Shown here: in pieces, positions 22,762-31,400 of the stretch
Layout of the letters: each line of letters opens with the position of its first letter
Position numbering within the stretch: position 1 is the first letter of the stretch
From: Deltaproteobacteria bacterium
Lineage (GTDB): Bacteria > Desulfobacterota > Binatia > UBA12015
Reading direction: 5' to 3'
Assembly (NCBI GenBank): GCA_016874795.1
Contig: VGTG01000032.1
Location: 1 to 45,375, forward strand
Length of the DNA stretch: 45,375 nucleotides
Made by a program: the position numbers and the translations under genes
Notes under the pieces: generated by a model
What the model saw: the letters and a program-made list of their open reading frames with translations, nothing else
Database searches by the model: none
What the model was told of the DNA's origin: nothing

Positions 22762-23472
22762 ATGCCCCCGAAGAGAACGCGAGCGACGCTGATGCTGGCA
22801 CCACTGGTCGCCTCCTGCTTGCTCGCTCCGACGGACGCACGCGCGCAGGTCGGCAGGAGCGGCAACGCCGTCGACGCGCTCTCCCGCAACCCGACGGGAC
22901 CGTCGCCGCGGAATCCGGTCGGGCCGCCACTCCGGAATCCCGTCGGTCCCTCGCCGCGGAATCCGGTCGGGCCCTCGCCCCGAAACCCGGTCGGGCCGTC
23001 GCCGCAGAATCCAGTCGGGCCGCCGCCGCTGAATCCGACCGGTCCGCCGCCGTTGAACGCGGTCGGACGAACGCCGTTCGACCCGACCGGTCCCACGCCC
23101 CTCGATCCGACGGGACCGCCGCCGCTCGACGCCGTCGGCGAGACGCCTTTCGATCCCGCGGGCCCGACGCCCCTCGAGGCCGTTGGAGACACGCCGCTCG
23201 ATGCGACGGGCCCGACGCCGCTCGACGCGGTCGGCGACCCGCCGCTCGAGCCGACCGGCCCGGCGGCCTTCGATCCCGACGCGACGGTCGCGGTGATCGA
23301 GGATCGCGGCGTCCTGACGGACGTCTCCGCGACGTTCTTCTGCGAGGGACACGGGCGGGGCTTCGCGAGCGAGGACAGCTTCGCCGATCACCTTCTCTCG
23401 ACGCACGGATTCTCGCTCGAAGAGGCGGCGCCCGACCTGTTCCTCGATCAGGGAGTCTGGATCCTTCCCTGA
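22762..23472 (+). CDS. Secreted octapeptide-repeat protein with C2H2-like motif
   Basis: The 236-aa product has a signal peptide (LMLAPLVASCLLAPTDARAQ). Residues 43-170 then hold sixteen uninterrupted 8-residue repeats of the form [ND]-[PA]-[VT]-G-P-x-P-[LFR] (for example NPVGPSPR, DPTGPTPL, DAVGETPF). A 66-residue C-terminal domain contains F-F-C-E-G-H...H-L-L-S-T-H: Cys194, His197, His210 and His215, a C-x2-H-x12-H-x4-H pattern with the spacing of a classical zinc finger. The repeat should form an extended proline-rich stalk. I recognise no family. The broken exosortase gene lies 370 bases downstream on the other strand. Confidence 0.8.
   Translation: MPPKRTRATLMLAPLVASCLLAPTDARAQVGRSGNAVDALSRNPTGPSPRNPVGPPLRNPVGPSPRNPVGPSPRNPVGPSPQNPVGPPPLNPTGPPPLNAVGRTPFDPTGPTPLDPTGPPPLDAVGETPFDPAGPTPLEAVGDTPLDATGPTPLDAVGDPPLEPTGPAAFDPDATVAVIEDRGVLTDVSATFFCEGHGRGFASEDSFADHLLSTHGFSLEEAAPDLFLDQGVWILP
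22888..23271 (+). repeat. Sixteen in-frame 24-bp coding repeats
   Basis: These encode the octapeptides of the secreted protein. The first half (NPVGPSPR type) is highly uniform, suggesting recent duplication. The second half alternates D-P-T-G-P-T-P-L with D-A-V-G-E-T-P-F-like units, so the higher-order period there is 48 bp. Confidence 0.9.
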
Positions 23473-23569
23473 GCGACGCACTCGCGGCGAAGAACGCGCG
23501 CGGCGCGCTTCGCCGGCGGATCGACGCGCATCGCCGCGTTCCGGCGCAGCTTCTCCTCGAGAGAGGATC

Positions 23570-24250
23570 ACGAGCTCTCGCCCGACCGCGAGATGCGCTC
23601 TCGCCGACGTCGGGTTCCGCTCCGCGGTCCGCTCGAAGCGCGCGAGCCGGTCTTCCGGCCCGATCGACGGCGTCGGAAGGAGGGAAACGACGAACACGGC
23701 GAGCACCGCGGCCCACGCGAGGAACGCCGCGCGCCCGCTGCCCGTCCCGCTTCCCGCGGGCAGCGAGCGATCGTCCGCCAGGAGAGCGGGAGCATACGCG
23801 AGCAGCACGAGCGCCGCGGGCAGCAGGAGCTGCAGGACAGACATGCAGGTGAACCCGCTCGAACGCCGCGGGCCAGTATGCCCCGAGGACGAGGAGGCTC
23901 GCGACCCGGAAGAGGTTCACCACGAAGATCGCCGGCACGCCGAGCAGCACCCCCATCCCACGCGCACGCCAGGAGGTCGGAAACGCGAGCACCGCGGCCA
24001 GGTAGATCGTCGCCGGCAGGAGCCCGTTGCACGCGTCGACCACGAGGACCTCGAAGCCGTCGAACCCGAGGCGGGTACCCTCCTGCAGCGTCACGGCGCC
24101 GAAGGGTGCGAGGAGCGAGGCGACGAGGCGTGCGACGAGACGGCAGAGCGGGGCCTCGAGCCAGCGGTCGGCGGTGTCCGTCGCGAGGCCGACCTGGAAC
24201 AGGGCTACCCAGGCGAGGAAGAACGCAGTGAACCGGAGATGAATTTTCAC
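23570..24250 (-). pseudogene. Exosortase H-like gene, frameshifted and fused to a TPR-like fragment
   Basis: From GTG 24250 the first 137 codons read as an exosortase/archaeosortase: helices FTAFFLAWVALFQVG, FEVLVVDACNGLLPATIYLA with catalytic Cys74, PAIFVVNLFRVASLLVLGAY with Arg115, and FERVHLHV with His134. The frame then turns to arginine-rich noise. The neighbouring frame from 23844 restores a membrane helix (SVLQLLLPAALVLLAYA), a second helix (AAFLAWAAVLAVFVVSLL) and a TPR-like stretch (ERTAERNPTSARAHLAVGRE), ending without a stop near 23570. Exosortases cut C-terminal sorting signals at the inner membrane. All three catalytic residues precede the break, so a truncated active protein is possible. 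Confidence 0.6.
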
Positions 24251-24522
24251 TCCGGGGCCTCGTGTAACGCGGTTGCAACACGATAGAGACAGACCCGCAA
24301 CATCTCCCCCGTACCCTACCACGCGGAGAGGAGGCCGGAGGAGCGGGTACGCGCATGCCCCGCGAGCGGGTCGACGACTCTCGCGACCTCGCCCGATGGC
24401 AGGAGCGCCGGGAAGGCGCCGTTGCGGCGATCCGGGCGAGCCGAAGTTCTCGCGCTGAGCGCGAGCTCGCAGCCGGGCGATCCTCTTGGACGGCAGGACG
24501 GGAAGAAAGGAACAGGAAGAAG
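24251..24522. other. Leader region of the phosphate-transport operon
   Basis: No gene is evident here. The stretch separates the broken exosortase gene from pstS. It contains an inverted repeat TCGTGT-12 bases-ACACGA at 24260-24283 that could be a regulator site. No convincing Pho box (tandem CTGTCAT-like 7-mers) is seen. A+G-rich sequence (GGAAGAAAGGAACAGGAAG) immediately precedes the pstS start. Confidence 0.4.
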
Positions 24523-25509
24523 ATGACGAGGAAGAAACTGGGGAGCGCGCTCGCGCTCGCGTGGCTCGCGACCGTCGGAGCGACGGCGCGCGTCGACGCG
24601 TCCCCCGTTCAGATCGACGCGAGCATCAAGCCCTACGCGAAGGCCAGCGGGGTCTCGGGAAGCCTCAGCAGCATCGGGTCCGACACGCTCAACAACCTGA
24701 TGACGCTCTGGGCCGAGTCGTTCCGCAAGCTCTACCCGAACGTGCGGATCCAGATCGAAGGAAAAGGCTCCTCGACCGCTCCTCCGGCGCTCATCTCCGG
24801 GACCGCGCAGATCGGCCCGATGAGCCGCGCGATGAAGCCGAGCGAGGTCGACGAGTTCGAGAAGAAGTTCGGGTACCCGCCGACGCAGATCAAGGTCGCG
24901 ATCGATGCGCTCGCGGTCTACGTCAACAAGGACAACCCGCTCGAGAAGATGACGCTTCCCGAGGTCGACGCGATCTTCTCGAAGACGCGCAACTGCGGAG
25001 CTCCCGCGGACGTGACGACCTGGGGCGCGGCCGGCATCGCCGACGCCGCGTGGAAGAGCAAGCCGATCAGCCTCTACGGACGCAACTCGGCTTCCGGAAC
25101 GTACGGCTACTTCAAGGAGGTGGCGCTCTGCGGCGGTGACTTCAAGGACACCGTCAAGGAGCAGCCGGGATCGGCCTCGGTCGTCCAGGGCATCACCGAG
25201 GACATGAACGCGATCGGCTACAGCGGCATCGGCTACCGCACCTCCGGCGTGAAGTCGCTGCTCATCGCCGCGAAGGAAGGACAGCCGTTCGCCTCGACGG
25301 ATCCCGAGGAGGTGCTCGCGGGGAAGTATCCGCTCGCGCGCTTCCTCTATCTCTATGTGAACCGGGCGCCGGGGAAGCCACTCGATCCGCTCGTCGAGCA
25401 GTTCGTGCGCTTCGTCATGAGCCACGAAGGTCAGGAGGTCGTCGTGAAGGACGGCTACCTGCCGCTCTCGTCGGTCATCATCGCGCAGGAGAACGCGAAC
25501 CTGCAGTGA
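24523..25509 (+). CDS. pstS: Phosphate ABC transporter substrate-binding protein (PstS family)
   Basis: The 328-aa product has a signal peptide ([18 protein letters not shown]) and the PstS family motifs: [38 protein letters not shown] (phosphate-binding GxSST loop), [20 protein letters not shown] and [17 protein letters not shown]. It binds phosphate in the periplasm and passes it to PstCA. The paired cysteines at NCGA and LCGG may form a disulphide. AGGAAG precedes ATG 24523. The permease gene follows after 46 bases. Confidence 0.95.
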   Translation: MTRKKLGSALALAWLATVGATARVDASPVQIDASIKPYAKASGVSGSLSSIGSDTLNNLMTLWAESFRKLYPNVRIQIEGKGSSTAPPALISGTAQIGPMSRAMKPSEVDEFEKKFGYPPTQIKVAIDALAVYVNKDNPLEKMTLPEVDAIFSKTRNCGAPADVTTWGAAGIADAAWKSKPISLYGRNSASGTYGYFKEVALCGGDFKDTVKEQPGSASVVQGITEDMNAIGYSGIGYRTSGVKSLLIAAKEGQPFASTDPEEVLAGKYPLARFLYLYVNRAPGKPLDPLVEQFVRFVMSHEGQEVVVKDGYLPLSSVIIAQENANLQ

Positions 25510-25555
25510 GGGAAATCGTGTTTCTCGCCCTTCGGACCGGTACGGCGGAGGTGTC

Positions 25556-27835
25556 GTGACGCCGTCCGAGGGAACACCCTTCCCGCTCGCGAGCCCGATG
25601 GACGGCGCGCCGCGGCCTCCCGCCGCGGACGCGCCGCCGTTCGGGCGGTCCGCGAGCGCGCTCCGGCGAAGGCTTCGCGCCGATCGTCTGGCGACGCTCG
25701 TCGTCACGGCGGGCGGCGTCGGCATCGTCGCGAGCATCCTCGCGATCCTCGTCTTCATCGTCGCGGAAGTGCTGCCGCTGATCTATCCGGCGCGCGTCGA
25801 GACGGCGGCGGAGCTGCCGCTTGCGGGAGGGGCCGCTCGCGCTCTCGATGCGGATCCGTATCGAACGCACGTCGCGGCCCTCGGCGCGGACGGCGTCCTC
25901 CGCGTCATCTCGCTCGGCAACGGATCCGTCGTCGCCGAGAAGAGCATCCTCCCCGCCGGAGCGGCGCTCGCGCAGGCGGACGCGTCGCAGGCGGACGTCT
26001 TCGCCGCCTCGACCGAGGACGGCCGCGTGATCCTGACGTCGCTCGACTGGCACGCCGACTTCGCGACCGGCTCGCGGAAGGTGACCGCGTCGATCGGAGA
26101 AAGCCGCGTTCTCCAGCTCGACGCCGGTGGAAAGGCGCTCCGCGCGTTCGCCGCGCGGCTCGTCGACGATCGCGGGCCGGTCGCCGTCGGACAGCTCGCC
26201 GACGGGTCGCTCGCGACAGTCGCCGTCGTGCGGGAGGAGAACGCGTTCACCGGCGCGGTGACGGAAAGCGAAGAGCGGACCCGCAGCGAGCCGGTCGCAC
26301 CGCTGTCGGCGCTCGTCCTCGACGACGCCGGCCGAAACCTCTTCGGCGGCGACGCCGAAGGTCGCCTCCTCTGGTGGCGCCTCGCCGACGGGAAGCTCTC
26401 CGAGCCGCAGATCCGCGCCGGCGAAGCGCCGGGCGTCAGCGCGCTCGCCCTCCTGATCGGCGGCCGCTCCCTCGTCGTCGGTCGCGAGAGCGGCGCGCTC
26501 GAGACGTGGTCGCTCGTTCCGGATCGGGACCTCGGCAGCGCTCTCACGAGGATCCACGCGCTCCCCGGCTTCGCGGAAACGGTCACCCGGATCGTGCCGT
26601 CCTGGCGCGACAAGGGCTTCTTCGCGTCGAGCCGAAGCGGCGATCTCGGGCTCTTCCACTCGACGTCGGAGCAGCTCCTCTGGCAGGACCGCGCGCCCCT
26701 CCCGGACGTCTCGGCGATCGCCTACTCCCCGCGGGGAGACACCGTGTACGTCGCGGGCGGCGGCGAGCTCGCGGTGCTCGACGTCGACAACCCGCATCCC
26801 GAGATCAGCCTCGGCACCCTCTTCTCCCGCGTCTGGTACGAGGGCTATCCCGAGCCGACGTACGTCTGGCAGTCGAGCAGCGGCTCGGACGACTTCGAGC
26901 CGAAGCTGAGCCTCGTTCCTTTGCTCGTCGGCACGCTGAAGGGAACGCTCTACTCGCTTCTGATCGCGATCCCGCTCGGCGTGTTCGGCGCGATGTACGT
27001 CGCGAACTTCATGGCGCCGCGGCTGAAGCAGATCGTCAAGCCGACGATCGAGATCATGGCCGCTCTTCCGAGCGTCGTGCTCGGCTTCCTCGCGGGCCTG
27101 TGGCTCGCTCCTCGACTCGAGCAGCTCTTCCCCGCGCTCTTGCTGATGATCCTTCTCTTCCCCGTTCTCGTGATCGGAGCCGGCATCGCGTGGGACCGCG
27201 TGCCGGCGCGCTTGCGCAGCAAGCTCCCGGTGGGCGTCGAGGCGCTCTTCTTCATCCTCGTCCTCGCCGTCGGCATCCTGCTCTCCATCCTCGCGAGCGG
27301 GCCGATCGAGCGGCTCGCCTTCGGCGGCGACTTCCAGGCGTGGCTCCTCGGAACGACCGGGCTTCCCTACGACCAGCGGAACGCGATCGTCGTCGGCCTC
27401 GCGATGGGCTTCGCCGTGATCCCGATCATCTTCGCGATCTCCGAGGACGCTTTCGCGAACGTGCCGGCGAGCCTCGTCTCCGGATCGCTCGCCCTCGGCG
27501 CGAACCGCTGGCAGACGGTGACGCAGATCGTCCTCCCGACCGCGAGCCCGGGCATCTTCTCCGCCGTCATGGTCGGCTTCGGCCGCGCCGTGGGCGAGAC
27601 CATGATCGTGCTGATGGCGACGGGGAACACGCCGATTCTCGACTGGAACCCGTTCAACGGCTTCCGCACGCTCTCCGCGAACATCGCCGTCGAGATCCCG
27701 GAAGCACCGCAGTTCGGAACGCTGTACCGCGTCCTGTTCCTCGCGGCCCTCCTCCTCTTCGCGCTGACCTTCGTCCTGAACACCGTGGCCGAGGTCGTTC
27801 GCCAGCGACTCCGCCGCCGCTACGCCGAGCTTTGA
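25556..27835 (+). CDS. pstC: Phosphate ABC transporter permease PstC with large periplasmic propeller-like insertion
   Basis: The 759-aa product has a first helix around residues 45-75, then about 370 extracytoplasmic residues made of repeated beta blades (VAALGADGVLRVISLGNGSV, DVFAAST..., FFASSRSGDLGLFHST, DTVYVAGGGELAVLDVDN). The permease core starts near residue 460 (VGTLKGTLYSLLIAIPLGVF) and contains the ABC inner-membrane signature (SGSLALGANRWQTVTQIVLP ... GFGRAVGETMIVLMATGN). A typical PstC is near 310 aa; enlarged PstC proteins are known in pseudomonads. The GTG start at 25556 follows GGAGGTGTC. Confidence 0.93.
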   Translation: MTPSEGTPFPLASPMDGAPRPPAADAPPFGRSASALRRRLRADRLATLVVTAGGVGIVASILAILVFIVAEVLPLIYPARVETAAELPLAGGAARALDADPYRTHVAALGADGVLRVISLGNGSVVAEKSILPAGAALAQADASQADVFAASTEDGRVILTSLDWHADFATGSRKVTASIGESRVLQLDAGGKALRAFAARLVDDRGPVAVGQLADGSLATVAVVREENAFTGAVTESEERTRSEPVAPLSALVLDDAGRNLFGGDAEGRLLWWRLADGKLSEPQIRAGEAPGVSALALLIGGRSLVVGRESGALETWSLVPDRDLGSALTRIHALPGFAETVTRIVPSWRDKGFFASSRSGDLGLFHSTSEQLLWQDRAPLPDVSAIAYSPRGDTVYVAGGGELAVLDVDNPHPEISLGTLFSRVWYEGYPEPTYVWQSSSGSDDFEPKLSLVPLLVGTLKGTLYSLLIAIPLGVFGAMYVANFMAPRLKQIVKPTIEIMAALPSVVLGFLAGLWLAPRLEQLFPALLLMILLFPVLVIGAGIAWDRVPARLRSKLPVGVEALFFILVLAVGILLSILASGPIERLAFGGDFQAWLLGTTGLPYDQRNAIVVGLAMGFAVIPIIFAISEDAFANVPASLVSGSLALGANRWQTVTQIVLPTASPGIFSAVMVGFGRAVGETMIVLMATGNTPILDWNPFNGFRTLSANIAVEIPEAPQFGTLYRVLFLAALLLFALTFVLNTVAEVVRQRLRRRYAEL

Positions 27836-27845
27836 GGGCCAGCGC

Positions 27846-29480
27846 TTGACCGCCGACGAGAAGAGACGTCGCCGCACCGAGAGGCTCGGACAGGCGTTCA
27901 CGTGGCTCTGCGGCGGAGCGCTCGCGCTCAATCTGCTTCTCACCATGGCGCTTCTCGCGCTGATCGCCGTCAACGGCCTCGGCTATTTCTGGCCGAAGAA
28001 GATCACGCTGCTCACGATGACGGACGGCAGCGCTCGGCTGGGAGAGATCCAGGAGACCGAGGAGATCCCCGGCTCGGACGGCGCGACGCGAACGCGCGTC
28101 AAGGTCGGAAACCGGGACGTGACGGGCGCGGACTTCGTCTGGGTCGACGATGCGGACGTCCGCTCCCGCTCGCTGCCCGCCGACGCCACGCTTCTCGAAC
28201 GGCTCGAGTGGGGCAACTTCTACGGAGCTCCCGTCGAGCTCCGCCGCGGTGACGAGGTGCTCGCCTCGGGGCCGGAACCCGTCGTGCGCGCCGTCGGCGA
28301 GATCCTGCCGCAGCGCATCGCGGAACGCGCCGCCCTCCAGGCTCTCGAGCGCGGCCAGATCGGCGACGTCAACCGCGAGATCGAGCAGCTCCGCCTCGCC
28401 GATCGCCGCCTCGATCTCGATCGCCTCACGGAGGCCGAGCACGCGCGCCGCCGCGCGGAGATCCAGCAGGAGATGGAGGTCCACCGGCAGGAGTACGAGC
28501 GGCTCGCCGAGCAGCTCTTCGCCCGACGGGAAGCGCTCGCCGCCGAGACGCTGGTGATGCGGACCGCGGACGGCGGCACGAGGGACGTCGTTCTCGGCGA
28601 GGTCGTCCGGGTGGTGCAACCCAATGCGCTCGGCGTCCTCGACTCGCTCGGGCTCTATGCGAGCCGCGTGTGGGAGTTCGTCAGCGACGACCCGCGCGAA
28701 TCGAACACCGAGGGAGGAATCTTCCCCGCGATCTTCGGCACCGTGATGATGGTGTTCATCCTCTCGTTCGTCGTGGCGCCCTTCGGCGTCCTCGCCGCGC
28801 TCTACCTGCGCGAGTATGCGCCGCAGGGGCCGCTCGTGCGTCTCGTTCGCATCGCGGTCAACAACCTCGCCGGCGTGCCCTCGATCGTCTTTGGAGTGTT
28901 CGGCCTCGGGTTCTTCGTCTACCTGATCGGCGGGACGATCGATCAGGTCTTCTTCCCGGAGGCGCTGCCCGCTCCCACGTTCGGAACCGGTGGCATCGTC
29001 TGGGCGAGCCTCACGCTCGCTCTCCTGACGGTGCCCGTCGTCATCGTCGCGACCGAGGAGGGCCTCGCCTCCGTTCCACGGAACGTGCGCGAAGGATCGC
29101 TCGCGCTCGGCGCCACGAAGTTCGAGACGACGTGGCGGGTCGTGCTTCCCGCCGCGGCGCCCGGGATCATGACGGGTCTGATCCTCGCGATGGCGCGCGC
29201 CGCCGGCGAGGTCGCGCCGCTGATGATCGTCGGGATGGTGAAGCTGGCGCCGACGCTGCCGATCGACGGACAGTTCCCGTTCGTCCATCTCGAGCGGAAG
29301 TTCATGCACCTCGGCTTCCACATCTACGACGTCGGCTTCCAGAGCCCGAACGTCGAGGCGGCGCAGCCGCTCGTCTTCGCGACGGCGCTCCTCCTCGTCC
29401 TCGTGGTGACGACGATGAACCTGGCCGCGATCCTGCTGCGGAACCGGCTGCGCGCGAAGTACGCGACGAGCCCGGTCTGA
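27846..29480 (+). CDS. pstA: Phosphate ABC transporter permease PstA with large insertion
   Basis: The 544-aa product has one N-terminal helix (GGALALNLLLTMALLALIAV), then about 220 periplasmic residues including a charged probable coiled coil (IAERAALQALERGQIGDVNR ... EYERLAEQLFARREALAAET). The PstA core begins with GGIFPAIFGTVMMVFILSF and carries the EAA-like loop (REGSLALGATKFETTWRVVL) and ARAAGEVAPLMIVGMVKL. The usual length is near 290 aa. The TTG start at 27846 lies 10 bases after pstC. No pstB or phoU follows; the next gene is convergent. Confidence 0.93.
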   Translation: MTADEKRRRRTERLGQAFTWLCGGALALNLLLTMALLALIAVNGLGYFWPKKITLLTMTDGSARLGEIQETEEIPGSDGATRTRVKVGNRDVTGADFVWVDDADVRSRSLPADATLLERLEWGNFYGAPVELRRGDEVLASGPEPVVRAVGEILPQRIAERAALQALERGQIGDVNREIEQLRLADRRLDLDRLTEAEHARRRAEIQQEMEVHRQEYERLAEQLFARREALAAETLVMRTADGGTRDVVLGEVVRVVQPNALGVLDSLGLYASRVWEFVSDDPRESNTEGGIFPAIFGTVMMVFILSFVVAPFGVLAALYLREYAPQGPLVRLVRIAVNNLAGVPSIVFGVFGLGFFVYLIGGTIDQVFFPEALPAPTFGTGGIVWASLTLALLTVPVVIVATEEGLASVPRNVREGSLALGATKFETTWRVVLPAAAPGIMTGLILAMARAAGEVAPLMIVGMVKLAPTLPIDGQFPFVHLERKFMHLGFHIYDVGFQSPNVEAAQPLVFATALLLVLVVTTMNLAAILLRNRLRAKYATSPV

Positions 29481-29608
29481 GTCTCGGGGCGATCGCTTCC
29501 GTCGCGATCACGACGAAGCTCTCGGCCTCCCGCGCTCGGCGCTCGTTCGACCACCCGCCGAAGCGAGCGGGTCGGGAAGCTGGCGCTTCGCGAGGTCGAG
29601 GAGCGTTC

Positions 29609-30583
29609 TCAGCTCCGTCGCACGCCTGGCCCGAGACGACGGCGGAGATCCATCTCGAATTCGCGGATCGCGTCGCCGCAGTGCTCGGACTTGAGTGCGG
29701 CGAGGCGCGGATGACCCGCGTCGCGCTCCTTGTCCCACTCCTCGGCGAAGCGTCCGGAGACGATGTCGTCGACGAGCTCCCGCATCCGCGAGGCGAAGTC
29801 GAGCTTGTCGTAGGAGCCGCGCCGCGAGAGCTGGCCGTATTGGCTCGTCGGCGAGTGGTACTCCATCTGCTGCGCGAAGCCTTCACGGCGGAGAAGCCCG
29901 TAGGTGCGCTCCACCTCACCGGAGAGAACGAGCTCCGTGACGACGGCCTCGAGCGGAATTCCCTGCTCGAGCATCGCTCCGACGAACGAGCCGCTCGCGT
30001 GCGTCAGCGCGGGCGACAGGACCTGCTCGACCGCGAGATCGAGGATCGCCTCCTGGCGCGCCGTCATCTCGATCGCGCCCTCGCGGAGACCTCCGATCGC
30101 CTTCGCGATCGCGAGCGTCCGGGCGAGCGCCGTCCCCGTGACGTCGCGGTGGATGCCGACCGCCGTGATGAACCCCGCGCCCTCGACGTAGCACTGGCGC
30201 ACCTCGGGCCCGAGCATGCGCGGCGCGACCATGCCGATGTCGCCCGGCGGATCGAAGCGGTCGAAGGCGACGGTGTAGCCGCTCGCGAGAACCGTGAGCG
30301 CGCGCTCGGACGGCTGGAGCGGCAGCAGCGGGATGACGTCGTCCGGGATCAGGACGCAGAGGACGTCGGCCTGGTTCGCCGAGGCGACATCGCCGGCGCG
30401 AAATCCGTCCTTCTCCGCCTGCTCGCGCGAGGCGTCGGCGCGCACGCAAACGCTCACGTCGAGGCCGGAGTCGCGCAGGTTCAGCGCCCACGAGCGCCCC
30501 TGGTTCCCGTAACCCACGACCGCAACCCGCGCGCCCGCCAACGCTTCGATCGAGGCGTCCTTCTCGTAGTAGATCGTCGTCAT
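29609..30583 (-). CDS. Ketol-acid reductoisomerase family protein, diverged
   Basis: The 324-aa product has the Rossmann NADPH site VAVVGYGNQGRSWALNLRDS at residues 20-39 and the KARI C-terminal helical domain, but in altered form. Where normal enzymes have DLFGEQ, this reads LDLAVEQVL (the metal-site Asp and Glu keep their spacing). TELVLSG replaces HELKLIVD, and HSPTSQYGQLS replaces ISNTAEYG. The metal and serine ligands appear conserved, yet the surroundings are atypical. It may be a true IlvC of a divergent clade or act on a different 2-acetolactate-like substrate. No ilvB/ilvH neighbours. The start at ATG 30583 fits the family. Confidence 0.82.
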   Translation of the reverse strand: MTTIYYEKDASIEALAGARVAVVGYGNQGRSWALNLRDSGLDVSVCVRADASREQAEKDGFRAGDVASANQADVLCVLIPDDVIPLLPLQPSERALTVLASGYTVAFDRFDPPGDIGMVAPRMLGPEVRQCYVEGAGFITAVGIHRDVTGTALARTLAIAKAIGGLREGAIEMTARQEAILDLAVEQVLSPALTHASGSFVGAMLEQGIPLEAVVTELVLSGEVERTYGLLRREGFAQQMEYHSPTSQYGQLSRRGSYDKLDFASRMRELVDDIVSGRFAEEWDKERDAGHPRLAALKSEHCGDAIREFEMDLRRRLGPGVRRS

Positions 30584-30632
30584 GGCGGCAGATTCCTCGG
30601 AACCAGCCGCCCCGGTCAAGAGGGCCGCGCAC

Positions 30633-31400
30633 TCAGCTCGTGAGACGTCGGACGATCGCGCCCCGCGACCACGCGTAGAGTCCCGCCGAGAGCAGCAGGA
30701 TGTAGGCGAGATCCAAGAGCAGGATCGGCGAGAAGGTGCCGGCGAAGCAGGCGCGCGCCATCCGTACCGGGTGCAGCAGCGGCAAGACCTCCGCCACCCA
30801 GAGCCAGCCCCCCTGCAGCCGCTCGCCGATCGGGAAAAACACGTCCGAGAAGAGAAAGAGCGGCGTCAGGAACAGCGTGAAGTAGAAGCTGAACAGATCG
30901 ATCGTCGCGACGCGCAGCGTGAACGCGGCGCCGATCACGGCGAAGAGCAACCCCGCGAGCGGCACGACCGCGAGCGCCAGGAGAGAGTGCGGAAGCGGTG
31001 CGAGCCCGTACGCCGCGACGACCAGGAAGAACGCGCCGCCGTAGATGCACGCCCGCGTCGTCGCCCAGAGCAGCTCGCCCACGAGAACGTCCTCCGGCTG
31101 GAGCGGCGTCGTCAGCATCGCGTCGTAGGCCTTCTCGTAGCTCATACGGACGAAGATGTTGTAGGTCACCTCGAAGCTCGCGCCGTTCATCGCTGCGACG
31201 CAGATCAAGCCCGGCGCGAGGAACTCGACGTAGGAAACGCCGCCGATCCGGTCGATGTACGCCCCGACGCCGATCCCGATGGACATCAAGTAGAAAACCG
31301 GCTCGAAGAAGTTCGGCAGGATGTTGAGCTTCCACGTACGCGCGTACATCGAAGCGTTGCGGCGCCAGACCGCGAGAGCGTGCGGCAGGGAGACGCTCAC
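30633..31400 (-). CDS. ABC-2 type transporter permease (NodJ-like)
   Basis: The 255-aa product has six membrane helices in the ABC-2/NodJ arrangement: NILPNFFEPVFYLMSIGIGV, YVEFLAPGLICVAAMNGASF, YGGAFFLVVAAYG, LLALAVVPLAGLLFAVIGAA, and FTLFLTPLFLFSDVFFPIGE. It forms the channel of an exporter with the ATPase encoded immediately upstream. The GTG start at 31400 overlaps the ATPase stop (GTGA). Related pairs export lipo-oligosaccharides, polyketides or drugs; the cargo is unknown. Confidence 0.92.
   Translation of the reverse strand: MSVSLPHALAVWRRNASMYARTWKLNILPNFFEPVFYLMSIGIGVGAYIDRIGGVSYVEFLAPGLICVAAMNGASFEVTYNIFVRMSYEKAYDAMLTTPLQPEDVLVGELLWATTRACIYGGAFFLVVAAYGLAPLPHSLLALAVVPLAGLLFAVIGAAFTLRVATIDLFSFYFTLFLTPLFLFSDVFFPIGERLQGGWLWVAEVLPLLHPVRMARACFAGTFSPILLLDLAYILLLSAGLYAWSRGAIVRRLTS

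Noticed and set aside
22888-23271. Regular 24-bp repeats as a possible CRISPR array
   Set aside because: Units are contiguous without spacers, stay in frame and encode octapeptides in a protein with a signal peptide; no cas genes.
24251-24522. Pho box before pstS
   Set aside because: No pair of CTGTCAT-like 7-mers with 4-base spacing was found; only an unrelated inverted repeat is present.
25478-27973. Very long minus-strand open frame (831 codons) opposite pstC
   Set aside because: It is extremely Arg/Glu/Asp/Ala-rich with no motif, and lies antisense to a clear permease; GC-rich codon bias creates such shadows.
29481-29608. pstB fragment after pstA
   Set aside because: The 128-base gap has no ATPase motif in any frame; only weak inverted repeats (29491-29509, 29553-29572).
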